A stretch of DNA of 37,687 nt from Bacteroidales bacterium H5 (GTDB lineage Bacteria; Bacteroidota; Bacteroidia; Bacteroidales; Muribaculaceae), in the NCBI GenBank assembly GCA_001701225.1, contig DAAQ01000045.1, positions 1 through 37,687 of the forward strand, written 5' to 3'. The translations under genes were made by a program, and so were the position numbers. Under the pieces are notes generated by a model. It saw nothing but the letters and a program-made list of their open reading frames with translations. It was not told where the DNA came from and made no database searches. Shown here one piece after another: positions 1 to 7,702 of this stretch (its first letter is position 1; every line of letters begins with the position of its first letter).

Positions 1-196
1 CGGAGATTCCGCTACGGCCTCGTCTGATCCCGGATGACTTGATTGTCGTGTTCTTTGTAAACGCCGGTCTTTAGTATGGAATTTGACAGAGATCTCATTG
101 TCTGCCTTGCGGCAGTACTCGTCTCTTGTACTTACTCAGTTGCAAATATTTCAATGTTCTTCTCGCCATTCGGAGGAGGGTCTCAGAATTGCTCTG
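1..196 (-). other. Putative rRNA operon leader (5' part of a minus-strand transcript)
   Basis: No open frame here looks like a gene. The stretch lies directly downstream, on the minus strand, of two strong tandem promoters at 197-227 and 344-375. On the minus strand it begins just after the -7 box and runs out of the window. Tandem consensus promoters followed by a long untranslated leader are typical of rRNA operons, and the short motif GAACATTGAAATATTTG (minus strand, about 140-160) resembles Bacteroidota 16S leaders from memory. No 16S sequence is inside the window, so this is inference; a tRNA or other stable-RNA operon is an alternative. Confidence 0.35.
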
Positions 197-227
197 CAAA
201 GTTACGGACATCTTTCCGAACCCGCAA
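197..227 (-). promoter_or_regulatory. Minus-strand promoter P2 (proximal), TTG-N20-TAACTTTG
   Basis: On the minus strand a TTG at 225-227 is followed after exactly 20 bases by TAACTTTG (197-204). This is a full match to the Bacteroidota primary sigma consensus (-33 TTG, -7 TAnnTTTG). It lies about 120 bp downstream of a second promoter on the same strand. Both point left, out of the window. Confidence 0.7.
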
Positions 228-343
228 GAGTTTTAAGGATTTTAACAGAGTTTTAACATTTTGAGAACCGAACTTATCGGCATCTCCGTATGTTCTTACT
301 CTTGCACCTCCTCTCTCGGAGGGCCGCTCCCGAAAAGCGAGTG

Positions 344-375
344 CAAAGGTAGGCACTTTTCTCTCCCCTGCCAAA
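344..375 (-). promoter_or_regulatory. Minus-strand promoter P1 (distal), TTTG-N20-TACCTTTG
   Basis: On the minus strand a TTTG at 372-375 is followed after 20 bases by TACCTTTG (344-351), a perfect consensus Bacteroidota promoter. With the promoter at 197-227 it forms a tandem P1/P2 pair reading left. The pair suggests a highly expressed stable-RNA operon just outside the window. Confidence 0.7.
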
Positions 376-471
376 TTTTTACTACCATTTAACACTTATT
401 TAACACTTTTGGGGCGTTTTAGGGGGATTTAAGGGCAGTTTTGGCCATTCCGGCCCCCGGACGACGCAACA

Positions 472-495
472 CCGCGGGCGCTGCCCGCTGAACGG
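472..495. repeat. GC-rich palindromic repeat, copy 1
   Basis: A 24-bp sequence with the hairpin GCGGGC-GCT-GCCCGC followed by TGAACGG. Identical or near-identical copies occur at 1948-1971 and 2025-2048, so copies sit on both sides of the LruC lipoprotein gene. It is probably a REP-like intergenic element. Confidence 0.6.
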
Positions 496-540
496 CGACA
501 GGAGAAAGGTGGAGGGGTGAATATTAATGAGTGTTAATTA

Positions 541-572
541 TTTGTATATGAAACATATTTTATATAATTTTA
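541..572 (+). promoter_or_regulatory. Promoter of the LruC lipoprotein gene, TTTG-N20-TAATTTTA
   Basis: TTTG at 541-544 is followed after 20 bases by TAATTTTA at 565-572, one mismatch from TAnnTTTG. It lies in an AT-rich stretch about 70 bases before the predicted start. The spacing is ideal for the Bacteroidota consensus. Confidence 0.5.
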
Positions 573-642
573 GAGCCACACAGTTTTCAACACTTGTAAT
601 ATAAGAACCTCATTATTCACACCATTACAAACCTCAACATAA

Positions 643-1944
643 GTGAAAAACAGTTATTTTATGAGGGGAACGTTCATCACAGCTCTGTCCCTCTCCGCCA
701 TGCTGACAGCGTGCAGCACGAAAACAGACCTTGCACCTGACGCAAACGAGCAGTACACACGGGATTTCATCAGACATTTCGGTAGTTTCGACCCCGGCCA
801 TGACTGGAACATGGCCACACGTGCCAGTGTGGAGGTCAACGCCTCGACACCGACAGACTATCGGGTGTATGCCGAGATTGACGGTCAGCGCTATCTCGCC
901 GGGACATTCGAAGGTGTCGAGGGCACACAGACCCTGAGCGTGGATGTCCCCAAGGGTACCCAACGGGTGTCTGCCGAAGCCGGGAGCAGTTTTGGCGATA
1001 CACCACTGGCATGGATAATTGCGGCCGAGGATCTCGGGCACAACGATTTTGATTTCAATGACGTGGTATTCGGCGTTATCAACTACAAGGTCTCGGGCTA
1101 CAAGGGGACAGTGGAGATTGTTCCGCTTGCTGCCGGAGGGACACGGCCTATACATATATTATATAAAGGAAAGGAGATTGACGGCGGCGAGTTTCACTCG
1201 TGGTTCGAGGGGAACCACACCTCAGCAACTCCTATAAATGTGGGAGGATATAGCGCCAAGGGTATATCGAGGACACTTGAGGTGGGCACAGACTTCACCA
1301 TGAGTTGCGTGGATGGAGAATCGAACATGGGAGGTTTTGCTATCCGTGTCGACAAACCAGGCGAACAGACATCGACCACCATCAACGCACCTGATTTCAA
1401 TGCCGGAGTGCTGGAAGCTCCGCAGATGATATGTGTGCCGCAGACATGGCAATGGCCAAGCGAACAGACGCCAATCACGGATGCATATCGGGATTTCACG
1501 GCCTGGTGTGCCGACCAGACAGCGGCTACCGACTGGCACACGCGCCCGGAAGAGGGCATGACCATCGGGCATGATTTCGCCACACAGCTGCCCGAGAATG
1601 TGTTTGTGCTGGAGTGTGGTTCGCCAAATGAAACGATGGCCTATTCTAACGGAACCTATTATAAAAAATTCACATATACACTACCTGAAGAAGCACTAAA
1701 ACAGCTAAATGCAACTAGGACAAGTACTCTCATTGTCTACATACCATTAGAAAACGACATGAAATATCATCTTGGATCATATGACAGCGACGCCACCTTC
1801 ACTGGCAGGACCTCGACCAATGCTACCGAATTTACAATTCCACACGACAAAATCTCTTATTTCAATACAGAGCCATTGTTGGTGGTATCCTATATGTACT
1901 GCAGGGAAGACTTTTCTCAGAATATAATGATAGAAATCAACTAA
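643..1944 (+). CDS. LruC-domain (DUF4842-type) surface lipoprotein
   Basis: Predicted lipoprotein of 433 aa. The N-terminus is a signal peptide ending in the lipobox LTAC (Cys24), so it should be lipid-anchored to the outer membrane or surface. The motif DFDFNDVVF at residues 135-143 is the hallmark of the LruC domain, a Bacteroidota extracellular beta-sandwich family of unknown ligand; the acidic repeat suggests calcium binding (inference). The start is uncertain: GTG at 643 gives MKNSYFMRG, and an in-frame ATG at 661 gives an equally good signal peptide. The gene is monocistronic, with its own promoter at 541-572 and GC palindromes on both sides. A patch at about 1625-1790 is clearly more AT-rich than the rest, suggesting local recombination near the C-terminal third. 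Ligand and role are not predictable. Confidence 0.8.
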   Translation: MKNSYFMRGTFITALSLSAMLTACSTKTDLAPDANEQYTRDFIRHFGSFDPGHDWNMATRASVEVNASTPTDYRVYAEIDGQRYLAGTFEGVEGTQTLSVDVPKGTQRVSAEAGSSFGDTPLAWIIAAEDLGHNDFDFNDVVFGVINYKVSGYKGTVEIVPLAAGGTRPIHILYKGKEIDGGEFHSWFEGNHTSATPINVGGYSAKGISRTLEVGTDFTMSCVDGESNMGGFAIRVDKPGEQTSTTINAPDFNAGVLEAPQMICVPQTWQWPSEQTPITDAYRDFTAWCADQTAATDWHTRPEEGMTIGHDFATQLPENVFVLECGSPNETMAYSNGTYYKKFTYTLPEEALKQLNATRTSTLIVYIPLENDMKYHLGSYDSDATFTGRTSTNATEFTIPHDKISYFNTEPLLVVSYMYCREDFSQNIMIEIN

Positions 1945-1947
1945 AGG

Positions 1948-1971
1948 CCGCGGGCGCTGCCCGCTGAACGG
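1948..1971. repeat. GC-rich palindromic repeat, copy 2
   Basis: Identical over 24 bp to the copy at 472-495 and beginning three bases after the stop codon of the LruC gene. The hairpin could act as a transcript 3' end, but no T-run follows. Confidence 0.6.
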
Positions 1972-2024
1972 GGACAGACGGGGGAAGGCCCGTCGTGGCA
2001 TCCGCGACCAGCTTTGCCAACGGG

Positions 2025-2048
2025 CCGCGGGCGCTGGCCGCTGAACGG
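2025..2048. repeat. GC-rich palindromic repeat, copy 3
   Basis: The same 24-bp unit as at 472 and 1948 with one C-to-G change in the second arm (GGCCGC for GCCCGC), which weakens the hairpin. It is 53 bp beyond copy 2; the spacer contains AAGGCCCGTCGTGGCATCC, reminiscent of the GGGCCGTCGTCAT repeats found later in the window. Confidence 0.55.
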
Positions 2049-2120
2049 GAAGCATGCGCTATGGCTTTTTGCCGTGGCCTTTTGCCTTTTGGCAAAGGTC
2101 TGTGATTTTGGAGCGATTTT

Positions 2121-2153
2121 TTTGGGTTATGTCGAGGATTTTCACTACCTTTG
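2121..2153 (+). promoter_or_regulatory. Promoter of rpmE2, TTTG-N21-TACCTTTG
   Basis: TTTG at 2121-2124 and a perfect -7 box TACCTTTG at 2146-2153, spacing 21. Transcription would start near 2160, giving an mRNA leader of about 78 bases before the L31 start. The leader could hold a small hairpin (GCGC around CCTACCA) but no recognised L31 autoregulatory motif. Confidence 0.7.
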
Positions 2154-2237
2154 CACCGCCATTACGAATCGTTGCGCCCTACCAGCGCATAGTTCAATCA
2201 ATCAGAAACTCTCAATCATCTATCAGTCAGATAAGAA

Positions 2238-2492
2238 ATGAAAGCAGACATCCATCCCTCCAACTACCGCGAAGTGGTGTTCAAAGACATGTCTAACGAT
2301 GAGATCTTCATCACTCGCTCGACCGTGGCATCAAAGGAGACCATCGAGGTTGACGGTGTTACCTACCCCCTGGTGAAGCTTGAAATCACCTCGTCGTCGC
2401 ACCCCTTCTTCACCGGCAAGCAGAAGCTCGTCGACACCGCAGGTCGTGTGGACAAGTTCATGAGCCGCTACGGCAACCGCCGCAAGAAATAA
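2238..2492 (+). CDS. rpmE2: 50S ribosomal protein L31, type B
   Basis: Small ribosomal protein of the large subunit, 84 aa, involved in the bridge between subunits. The family signature HPFFTGKQKLVDTAGRVDKF is intact at about residues 52-71. It lacks the N-terminal CxxC zinc-binding cysteines of type A L31, so it is the zinc-independent type B form, the usual one in Bacteroidales. It is full length, has its own consensus promoter, and is followed by a strong hairpin terminator shared with the convergent glutaminase gene. Confidence 0.97.
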   Translation: MKADIHPSNYREVVFKDMSNDEIFITRSTVASKETIEVDGVTYPLVKLEITSSSHPFFTGKQKLVDTAGRVDKFMSRYGNRRKK

Positions 2493-2520
2493 TCGGCAGA
2501 CTGACTTTTCAAGAAAGCAT

Positions 2521-2562
2521 AACAACAGGGACAGATTCCTCAGCGGAATTGTCCCTGTTGTT
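2521..2562. terminator. Bidirectional terminator between rpmE2 and the glutaminase gene
   Basis: A long hairpin: 13-bp outer stem (2521-2533 with 2550-2562, sequence AACAACAGGGACA and its complement), a one-base bulge, then a 5-bp inner stem ATTCC/GGAAT around TCAGC. The genes on both sides converge on it. The T-run is interrupted (TTATTATC), so it may be a moderate terminator. Confidence 0.75.
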
Positions 2563-2589
2563 ATTATCATGCCTCAATATCCGCAGACA

Positions 2590-3552
2590 TCATTTCACCA
2601 CAATCGGCGAGCATGCGAAAGCGCTGATGCCGAACCGCTGCAGCACATCGCGCACGGCCATCGCGGCACGCACAGGAACCTTGTCTTCGGCAAGGTCGGG
2701 AGAGAAGGCGGCTATCGAACCGAATCCCGGCACGACGGCAAGGAAACCTCCGCCATAACTGCTGACGGCGGGAACGCCGGTCGAGAGCATCCAGGTCTTC
2801 CTGAAATGCTTGTGACCGCAGGTAGCAATCATTGCCGTAAGCGGCGCAGCAAGTTCGCAGTCGAATACGGGTGTCTGTGTCACCGGATTGTAACCCCCTG
2901 CCGCGATGGTCGCACCCATCGTGGCTATCTGCCCGGTGGTGACGAGCATCGAGTCGAGCTTGTCATAGAGGCCGAGCGCCACGTCGGTGGCATCATAAAG
3001 CTCATATCCGGCATTTGCAAGGACGTTGATGACATCCTTCTCGGCCGAGCGGGCCACATTGGCCTTGTAGAGATTATCGTCGAGCAGTGGCGACGACCCC
3101 ATGAGCCCTATCATCATGTCTGAGATAATCTGCATCTTACCGTCGGCATCGCCCTGCGGACTCACCAGACTTATCATCCTCAGGCTCTTGGCATGCACAC
3201 CCTTGGGGCGTACTGCGGCCGGCTTGTCATCGCCTGCGGAACCGTTGCGGCACGGGCATTTCTCGAACCGCATCTTGCCCACCAGCTCATCGACCCCCAT
3301 CTGGGTAAGCAACTGCAGATAGACGGGCACCCGCAGCATCGAGCCCATGGCAAATGGCACCTGCATGTCTCCGGCATCAAACCGTGTGCCGTCGACAAGA
3401 CACACAGACATGCCGAAGCAACCGCTGTTCATGTCGGCTACACGCGGCGATGGTGCAAGCGGAGCGCCACACGTGAAATTCCTGTATTTCTCACAAGCCT
3501 GAGCGACAGCCTCACCGAGAGAGGCCTTCTGAATAGTCTTTTCCATCTTCAC
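2590..3552 (-). CDS. Divergent glutaminase (GlsA-family) protein
   Basis: Related to serine-dependent glutaminases, which hydrolyse glutamine to glutamate and ammonia in the cytoplasm; 320 aa, near the usual ~305. The C-terminal half matches best: a TCGHKHFRKTW segment for the family's TCGMY..SG.W, VPAVSSYGGGFLAVVPG for IPAKSGVGGGI.AVVPG, then a SPDL segment. However, the N-terminal catalytic motif normally SxxK reads S71-M-L-R74, with Arg in place of the general-base Lys. The family's EPSG..FNS and NPMINAGA blocks are not recognisable, and the Lys of AKSG is Val. It may therefore be inactive or have another substrate. It is monocistronic, convergent with rpmE2 and divergent from the PepSY-like gene. 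Confidence 0.7.
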   Translation of the reverse strand: MKMEKTIQKASLGEAVAQACEKYRNFTCGAPLAPSPRVADMNSGCFGMSVCLVDGTRFDAGDMQVPFAMGSMLRVPVYLQLLTQMGVDELVGKMRFEKCPCRNGSAGDDKPAAVRPKGVHAKSLRMISLVSPQGDADGKMQIISDMMIGLMGSSPLLDDNLYKANVARSAEKDVINVLANAGYELYDATDVALGLYDKLDSMLVTTGQIATMGATIAAGGYNPVTQTPVFDCELAAPLTAMIATCGHKHFRKTWMLSTGVPAVSSYGGGFLAVVPGFGSIAAFSPDLAEDKVPVRAAMAVRDVLQRFGISAFACSPIVVK

Positions 3553-3575
3553 ATCCGTTTTTTTAGGTTATGATA

Positions 3576-3583
3576 CAAAACTA
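3576..3583 (-). promoter_or_regulatory. Likely -7 box (TAGTTTTG) of the glutaminase-like gene
   Basis: Minus-strand TAGTTTTG matches TAnnTTTG and lies 24 bases before the start codon. No TTG is found at the expected upstream distance, so the assignment is tentative. Confidence 0.4.
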
Positions 3584-3692
3584 TTGTCTAAACCCTGCGG
3601 ATAGAGAGTTTGTTGAGAAACACTATCCCGATTTTCAACTTTTTAACCTCGGTAAGCGTTAATTAAGCATATCTCACATCCTCTATAATACA

Positions 3693-4136
3693 ATGAAACG
3701 TCATATAAACCTTCTGCTATTCTGTATGCTCGCAGCACTTGTATGCCTGGGAGCATGCAACAACGACACCTGGGACGAACTCCCCTCGCCCATCACCAAC
3801 TTCATCTCACAGTATTTTCCGGGAAGCGGCGTGAAAAGCTATAACGAGTATGACGACATGTTCAGGGTCCAGGTCAACAACGGCGTGACACTGATATTCG
3901 ACAGCGAGTATCAATGGACCGAGATCGACGGCAACGGCTCGCGACTGCCCGAGGTGCTGATGTACGACCAGCTCCCCCCGGCCCTGTTCTCATTCCTCCA
4001 GAGCACCGAGCAGCAGGACAAGGTCTATGGCATGAAGAGAGACAAGAAATTCTACAAGCTCACCATGCTCGACACCGTACTCACCTACAACATCCAGACA
4101 GGCTCCGTTACCTATCCCGAAGAGACACCCGCATAG
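3693..4136 (+). CDS. PepSY-like (DUF2874-type) lipoprotein
   Basis: 147-aa predicted lipoprotein with a hydrophobic leader ending in LGAC (Cys22). The rest has the PepSY-like pattern common in Bacteroidota: an ISQYFPG segment followed by YDDMFRVQVNNGVTLIFDSEYQWTEID-type beta strands, an LPPAL/FLQS helix and a final strand pair. This family (related in fold to the beta-lactamase inhibitor protein) is usually periplasmic and thought to bind peptides or modulate proteases; no partner is evident here. A weak promoter-like pair (TTG at 3613-3615, CAACTTTT at 3636) precedes it, and a perfect 14-bp hairpin terminator follows. Confidence 0.75.
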   Translation: MKRHINLLLFCMLAALVCLGACNNDTWDELPSPITNFISQYFPGSGVKSYNEYDDMFRVQVNNGVTLIFDSEYQWTEIDGNGSRLPEVLMYDQLPPALFSFLQSTEQQDKVYGMKRDKKFYKLTMLDTVLTYNIQTGSVTYPEETPA

Positions 4137-4167
4137 CCATAATCCAGACGTGACAATAAATCCCTAA

Positions 4168-4216
4168 GGCGCAATTATTTGCGAGCCATTCGCCAAATAA
4201 TTGCGCCATAATTTTG
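4168..4216 (+). terminator. Terminator after the PepSY-like gene
   Basis: Perfect 14-bp inverted repeat GGCGCAATTATTTG (4168-4181) with its complement at 4194-4207, followed by ATAATTTTG. The T-run overlaps the -33 TTTG of the next promoter, so termination and initiation signals are directly abutted. Confidence 0.7.
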
Positions 4217-4243
4217 TCAATCCGGCAGAAAAGAGTATCTTTG
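4213..4243 (+). promoter_or_regulatory. Promoter of the pectate lyase gene, TTTG-N19-TATCTTTG
   Basis: TTTG at 4213-4216 and a perfect -7 box TATCTTTG at 4236-4243. Transcription from about 4250 rules out an upstream TTG start at 4214 and supports translation from the ATG at 4298. Confidence 0.7.
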
Positions 4244-4297
4244 CGGATATTTATACCATGTAAATACTTACCTTACTTTTTACAATATCCTATCTGC

Positions 4298-6556
4298 ATG
4301 AAAAAGACAGCAATAGCAACTCTATTTCTTGTGCTGAGTCTTCTCCTTGCCCCCCTTGCAGGCGCCGCACAGCGCGAGGCCTTCCCGGGAGCCGAGGGTT
4401 ATGGCCGCATGACCACAGGCGGCCGTGGAGGCGCCGTCTACCACGTAACCACCCTTGAGGACAACGATCAGCCCGGCTCGTTCCGTTATGCCTGCAACCA
4501 GAAAGGCACCCGCACCATCGTCTTCGACGTATCGGGCACCATCTACCTGACCTCCGAGCTGCGTCTGCGCGAAGGCAACGTCACCATCGCGGGCCAGACC
4601 GCTCCGGGCGACGGTATCTGTATCGCCGACTACCCCTTCTCAATCTCGGCGTCCAACGTCATCATCCGCTTCGTGCGATTCCGTCTCGGCAACCGTCAGG
4701 TGGCCTACCATGAGGGTGACGGCCTCGGCGGAATGGACCAGAGAGACATCATCATCGACCACTGCTCGGTGTCATGGAGCATCGACGAGTGCCTCTCGGT
4801 CTACGGTTCCACAGACATCACCGTACAGTGGTGCATCGCATCGCACTCGCTGCAGAACTCGGGCCACTCCAAGGGCGCACACGGCTACGGAGGCAACTGG
4901 GGCGGACGCCGCGCCAGCTATCACCATAACCTCATAGCCAACCACTCGTCGCGCACACCGCGCCTCGGCCCGCGTCCCGGCACACAGGAAGAGGAGCAGA
5001 TGGACTACCGCAACAACGTCGTCTATAACTACGGCTCAAACGGATGCTATGGCGGCGAGGGCATGAACGTCAACATGGTCAACAACTACTACAAGCCAGG
5101 CAAGACATCCAACAGCCGCAAGAGCCGCATCGCCGGACTCGGCATCCGCACCCTTGACTATTGCTTCGACAAGAACACCACGATAGCCAACTATAACCGC
5201 GCCCTGGGCACCAACGTGACCACCGCCTCGGTACGCCGCATCAACGGAGCTGCCGCCAACGGATACAACCAGCTCGTCATAGGCAGCAAGATATACACCA
5301 TCGACATGGAGACAAACACCATCGACCACGAGGGCACCAAGATAGAGGTGGCCTGGAACGGATGGAAACCCATGTTGCACAAATGGGGCACCCTCTATGT
5401 CGACGGCAACTACAATCCGCTCGACGCTGCCGTGACAGCCGACAACTGGACCACAGGCATCTACTCGCAGATCTCGGCCAGCTCGAACGACAACATGTGG
5501 AACGACCAGATCAAGCAGGACATCAAGCTCGACACACCCATCGAGTATGTCTATACCACCACACACAGCGCACAGGATGCCTATGAGCGCGTGCTCGCCT
5601 ATGCCGGCACATCGCACAGGCGCGACGCATACGACGACATCGTGACCGCCGACGTCCGCAGCGGCAACGCATCATTCACATCTACAGGCATCATCGACAG
5701 CCAGAACCAGGTCAAGTATGCCGATGGCACCACCGGGTGGCCCGCGCTCAAATCAGAGACCGCCCCTGTCGACAGTGACGGCGACGGAATGCCCGACGCC
5801 TGGGAGACAGCCAACGGCCTCGACCCCGCCAATGCCGCCGACGGCCGCAAGCGCGCCTCGAACGGATATACCAACCTCGAGAACTACATCAACTCGCTCG
5901 TCGAGAACATCATCGCAGCCCAGAACGAGGGCGGCAAGATGCTCACCGGCAACCTCGAATCGACCGATCCCGGTGTCGAGCTGCCTGAATACAAAGACGA
6001 TGGCCTTACAGAATATGTCCTTGCCCCCAGCACCTACCTCTCGTCAGAGGGCTCGACATGGAAGTTTGACGACGGATTCAGCATCGACAACAACCTCAAC
6101 CGCGCCTACACTGCCGGAGAGCAGGACTGCATGAGGTTCAACACCGCCGTGGTCCATACCGTAAACATCCCCGACGGCATGAGCGTAGCCAAGGTAGAGC
6201 TGTTCGGATACTCGAGCATCAGCACCAGTGACTCGTGGTTCACCGAGTTCAACGGAGCAGACGGCTCACAGTACATCTTCCCCCGCAAGGACGGCTCGAC
6301 CATCAAGACGGCATCGCACACCATCGAGTTCACCGACCCCGTCTCGGGCTCGTTCTCGTTCAAGGTAGGCGGCACGACAATGTTCATGAACCTGCGCCTC
6401 TCGGCCTCTTCCGACTCAGGCATCAGCGACATCGTCGTTTCCGACGGAGCCGACAGCACCGACACCCGCATATTCAACATGATGGGTATCGAGGTCAAGG
6501 CTCCTCTTGCCCCCGGCATCTACATCCAGGGCGGACGCAAGTTCATCGTCAGATAA
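4298..6556 (+). CDS. Secreted PL1-family pectate lyase-like protein with T9SS-type tail
   Basis: 752 aa counted from the ATG at 4298, which follows the promoter and begins a clean signal peptide ending in GAAQ. The right-handed beta-helix domain starts with AFPGAEGYGR, a classic polysaccharide lyase family 1 opening, and contains DHCSVSWS, TIAGQTAPGDG and the catalytic-type loop R219-T-P-R222. These enzymes cleave pectate or related uronans by beta-elimination, usually needing calcium. At about residues 492-515 is a DSDGDGMPDAWE calcium-binding (thrombospondin-3-like) repeat. A C-terminal carbohydrate-binding-like domain follows, and the last ~80 residues end in IFNMMGIEVKAPLAPGIYI...KFIVR, a T9SS type-A-like sorting domain. 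The protein is probably exported and anchored at the surface. No SusC/SusD neighbours are present, so it is not in a typical polysaccharide utilisation locus. It is monocistronic, with a promoter before and a terminator after. Confidence 0.88.
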   Translation: MKKTAIATLFLVLSLLLAPLAGAAQREAFPGAEGYGRMTTGGRGGAVYHVTTLEDNDQPGSFRYACNQKGTRTIVFDVSGTIYLTSELRLREGNVTIAGQTAPGDGICIADYPFSISASNVIIRFVRFRLGNRQVAYHEGDGLGGMDQRDIIIDHCSVSWSIDECLSVYGSTDITVQWCIASHSLQNSGHSKGAHGYGGNWGGRRASYHHNLIANHSSRTPRLGPRPGTQEEEQMDYRNNVVYNYGSNGCYGGEGMNVNMVNNYYKPGKTSNSRKSRIAGLGIRTLDYCFDKNTTIANYNRALGTNVTTASVRRINGAAANGYNQLVIGSKIYTIDMETNTIDHEGTKIEVAWNGWKPMLHKWGTLYVDGNYNPLDAAVTADNWTTGIYSQISASSNDNMWNDQIKQDIKLDTPIEYVYTTTHSAQDAYERVLAYAGTSHRRDAYDDIVTADVRSGNASFTSTGIIDSQNQVKYADGTTGWPALKSETAPVDSDGDGMPDAWETANGLDPANAADGRKRASNGYTNLENYINSLVENIIAAQNEGGKMLTGNLESTDPGVELPEYKDDGLTEYVLAPSTYLSSEGSTWKFDDGFSIDNNLNRAYTAGEQDCMRFNTAVVHTVNIPDGMSVAKVELFGYSSISTSDSWFTEFNGADGSQYIFPRKDGSTIKTASHTIEFTDPVSGSFSFKVGGTTMFMNLRLSASSDSGISDIVVSDGADSTDTRIFNMMGIEVKAPLAPGIYIQGGRKFIVR

Positions 6557-6581
6557 GCAGCGACGCATCTGCATAAGCACC

Positions 6582-6620
6582 GGCCGCCGGAGCCCGAAAT
6601 GGTTCCGGCGGCCAATTTTT
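6582..6620 (+). terminator. Terminator after the pectate lyase gene
   Basis: GGCCGCCGGA (6582-6591) pairs with TCCGGCGGCC (6604-6613), extended inward by GCC/GGT, with loop CGAAAT and a following AATTTTT. This is a textbook intrinsic terminator. It shows that the next gene starts downstream of about 6620. Confidence 0.85.
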
Positions 6621-6653
6621 CTGAACACCGCGGTATACCAAAGCGTTGTCACT

Positions 6654-7634
6654 ATGACAACAAACAGAACAAAGACAATGACATCCCCACGCTTCACACC
6701 GCGGCAATACACAGTCATCACCGCAACACGCAACGACATACTGCAGTTCCGCCCCATGCTCCTGAACGACATCCCCGTCATCAGGCCATATCTCGAGGCG
6801 GCACCCTGGCGCACATGCGACTTCACCATCGGAGGCCTGCTCATGTGGGCACAATATTTCAGCTACTCATACGCCATCTCTGGCGACACACTCTTCATCA
6901 AGGGGGTCACCGAGGACGATGTCACACGTCCGGCATTCTCGCTCCCCATAGGCGCGATGCCGCTCGACAGGGCCATAGAGAAACTTAAGGACTACTGCCG
7001 CGCCCACGACGCCATGCCACTGACATTCTCAGCCGTACCCGAAGGGGGCCTTCAGGCTCTCAGGGCTCTCGGCGCTACTGCCGTCACACCCCTCGACGAC
7101 TGGAGCGACTATCTCTACGACGCCTCGGCACTCGCCACACTCTCGGGCAAGAAACTCAACAAGAAGCGCAACCACGTCAACCGTTTCATGGCCGACAACC
7201 CCGGATACAGCTTCGAGACACTCACCCCACGCCTGATACCCGACGTCATACGGTTTTTCGAGGCGACACACCTCCCCCTCTCAAAACCAGCCATAGCCGA
7301 TGTCGAGCGCGAACAGGTGCTCGATGTACTGCGCCATGTTGACCAATACGGATTTGAGGGGGCTGTGCTCTCGACTCCTTCCGACGGCATAGTGGCCTTC
7401 ACGCTCGGCGAGGTGATAGGCGACACCCTATATGTGCATATCGAGAAGATGTCTCACGACATCGCCGGAGCCGGTGAGACCATAAACCGCCTCTTCGCCT
7501 CCATGATGACCACCATCCACCCGTCGGTACAATATATAAACCGCGAGGAAGATGTCGGCGACCCCGGGCTGCGCCACGCCAAGGAATCATATCATCCCCT
7601 CGAGCTTCTCAAAAAATACAACGTCACTATGTGA
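6654..7634 (+). CDS. DUF2156-type GNAT-fold acyltransferase-like protein
   Basis: 326 aa from the ATG at 6654; an upstream in-frame start at 6507 would lie inside the previous gene and across a terminator, so it is rejected. An ATG at 6678 is also possible. The opening FRPMLLNDIPVIRPYL, the GGLLMWAQYFSYSYAISGDTL-type strand block, KKLNKKRNHVNRF and a final YINREEDVGDPGLRHAKESYHP are characteristic of the DUF2156 family, related to the C-terminal domain of phosphatidylglycerol lysyltransferases (a GNAT duplication that uses aminoacyl-tRNA or acyl donors). There is no membrane domain, so it is a soluble cytoplasmic form of unknown substrate. It converges with the next gene over a bidirectional terminator. 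Confidence 0.75.
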   Translation: MTTNRTKTMTSPRFTPRQYTVITATRNDILQFRPMLLNDIPVIRPYLEAAPWRTCDFTIGGLLMWAQYFSYSYAISGDTLFIKGVTEDDVTRPAFSLPIGAMPLDRAIEKLKDYCRAHDAMPLTFSAVPEGGLQALRALGATAVTPLDDWSDYLYDASALATLSGKKLNKKRNHVNRFMADNPGYSFETLTPRLIPDVIRFFEATHLPLSKPAIADVEREQVLDVLRHVDQYGFEGAVLSTPSDGIVAFTLGEVIGDTLYVHIEKMSHDIAGAGETINRLFASMMTTIHPSVQYINREEDVGDPGLRHAKESYHPLELLKKYNVTM

Positions 7635-7644
7635 CACACCAGCA

Positions 7645-7682
7645 AAAAAGCAACCCGGCGCGATGCGCCGGGTTGCCTTTAT
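7645..7682. terminator. Bidirectional terminator, perfect 12-bp GC-rich stem
   Basis: GCAACCCGGCGC (7650-7661), loop GAT, GCGCCGGGTTGC (7665-7676). It is flanked by AAAAAA on the left and CTTTATTT on the right, so it can terminate both converging genes. Confidence 0.85.
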
Positions 7683-7702
7683 TTGATTCGGGCTGAATAA
7701 GC

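Noticed and set aside
4214..4297. Upstream TTG start for the pectate lyase
   Set aside because: It would begin inside the -33 element, before the predicted transcription start, and would bury the signal peptide.
6507..6653. Upstream start of the DUF2156 gene
   Set aside because: It overlaps the pectate lyase 3' end and crosses a strong terminator hairpin.
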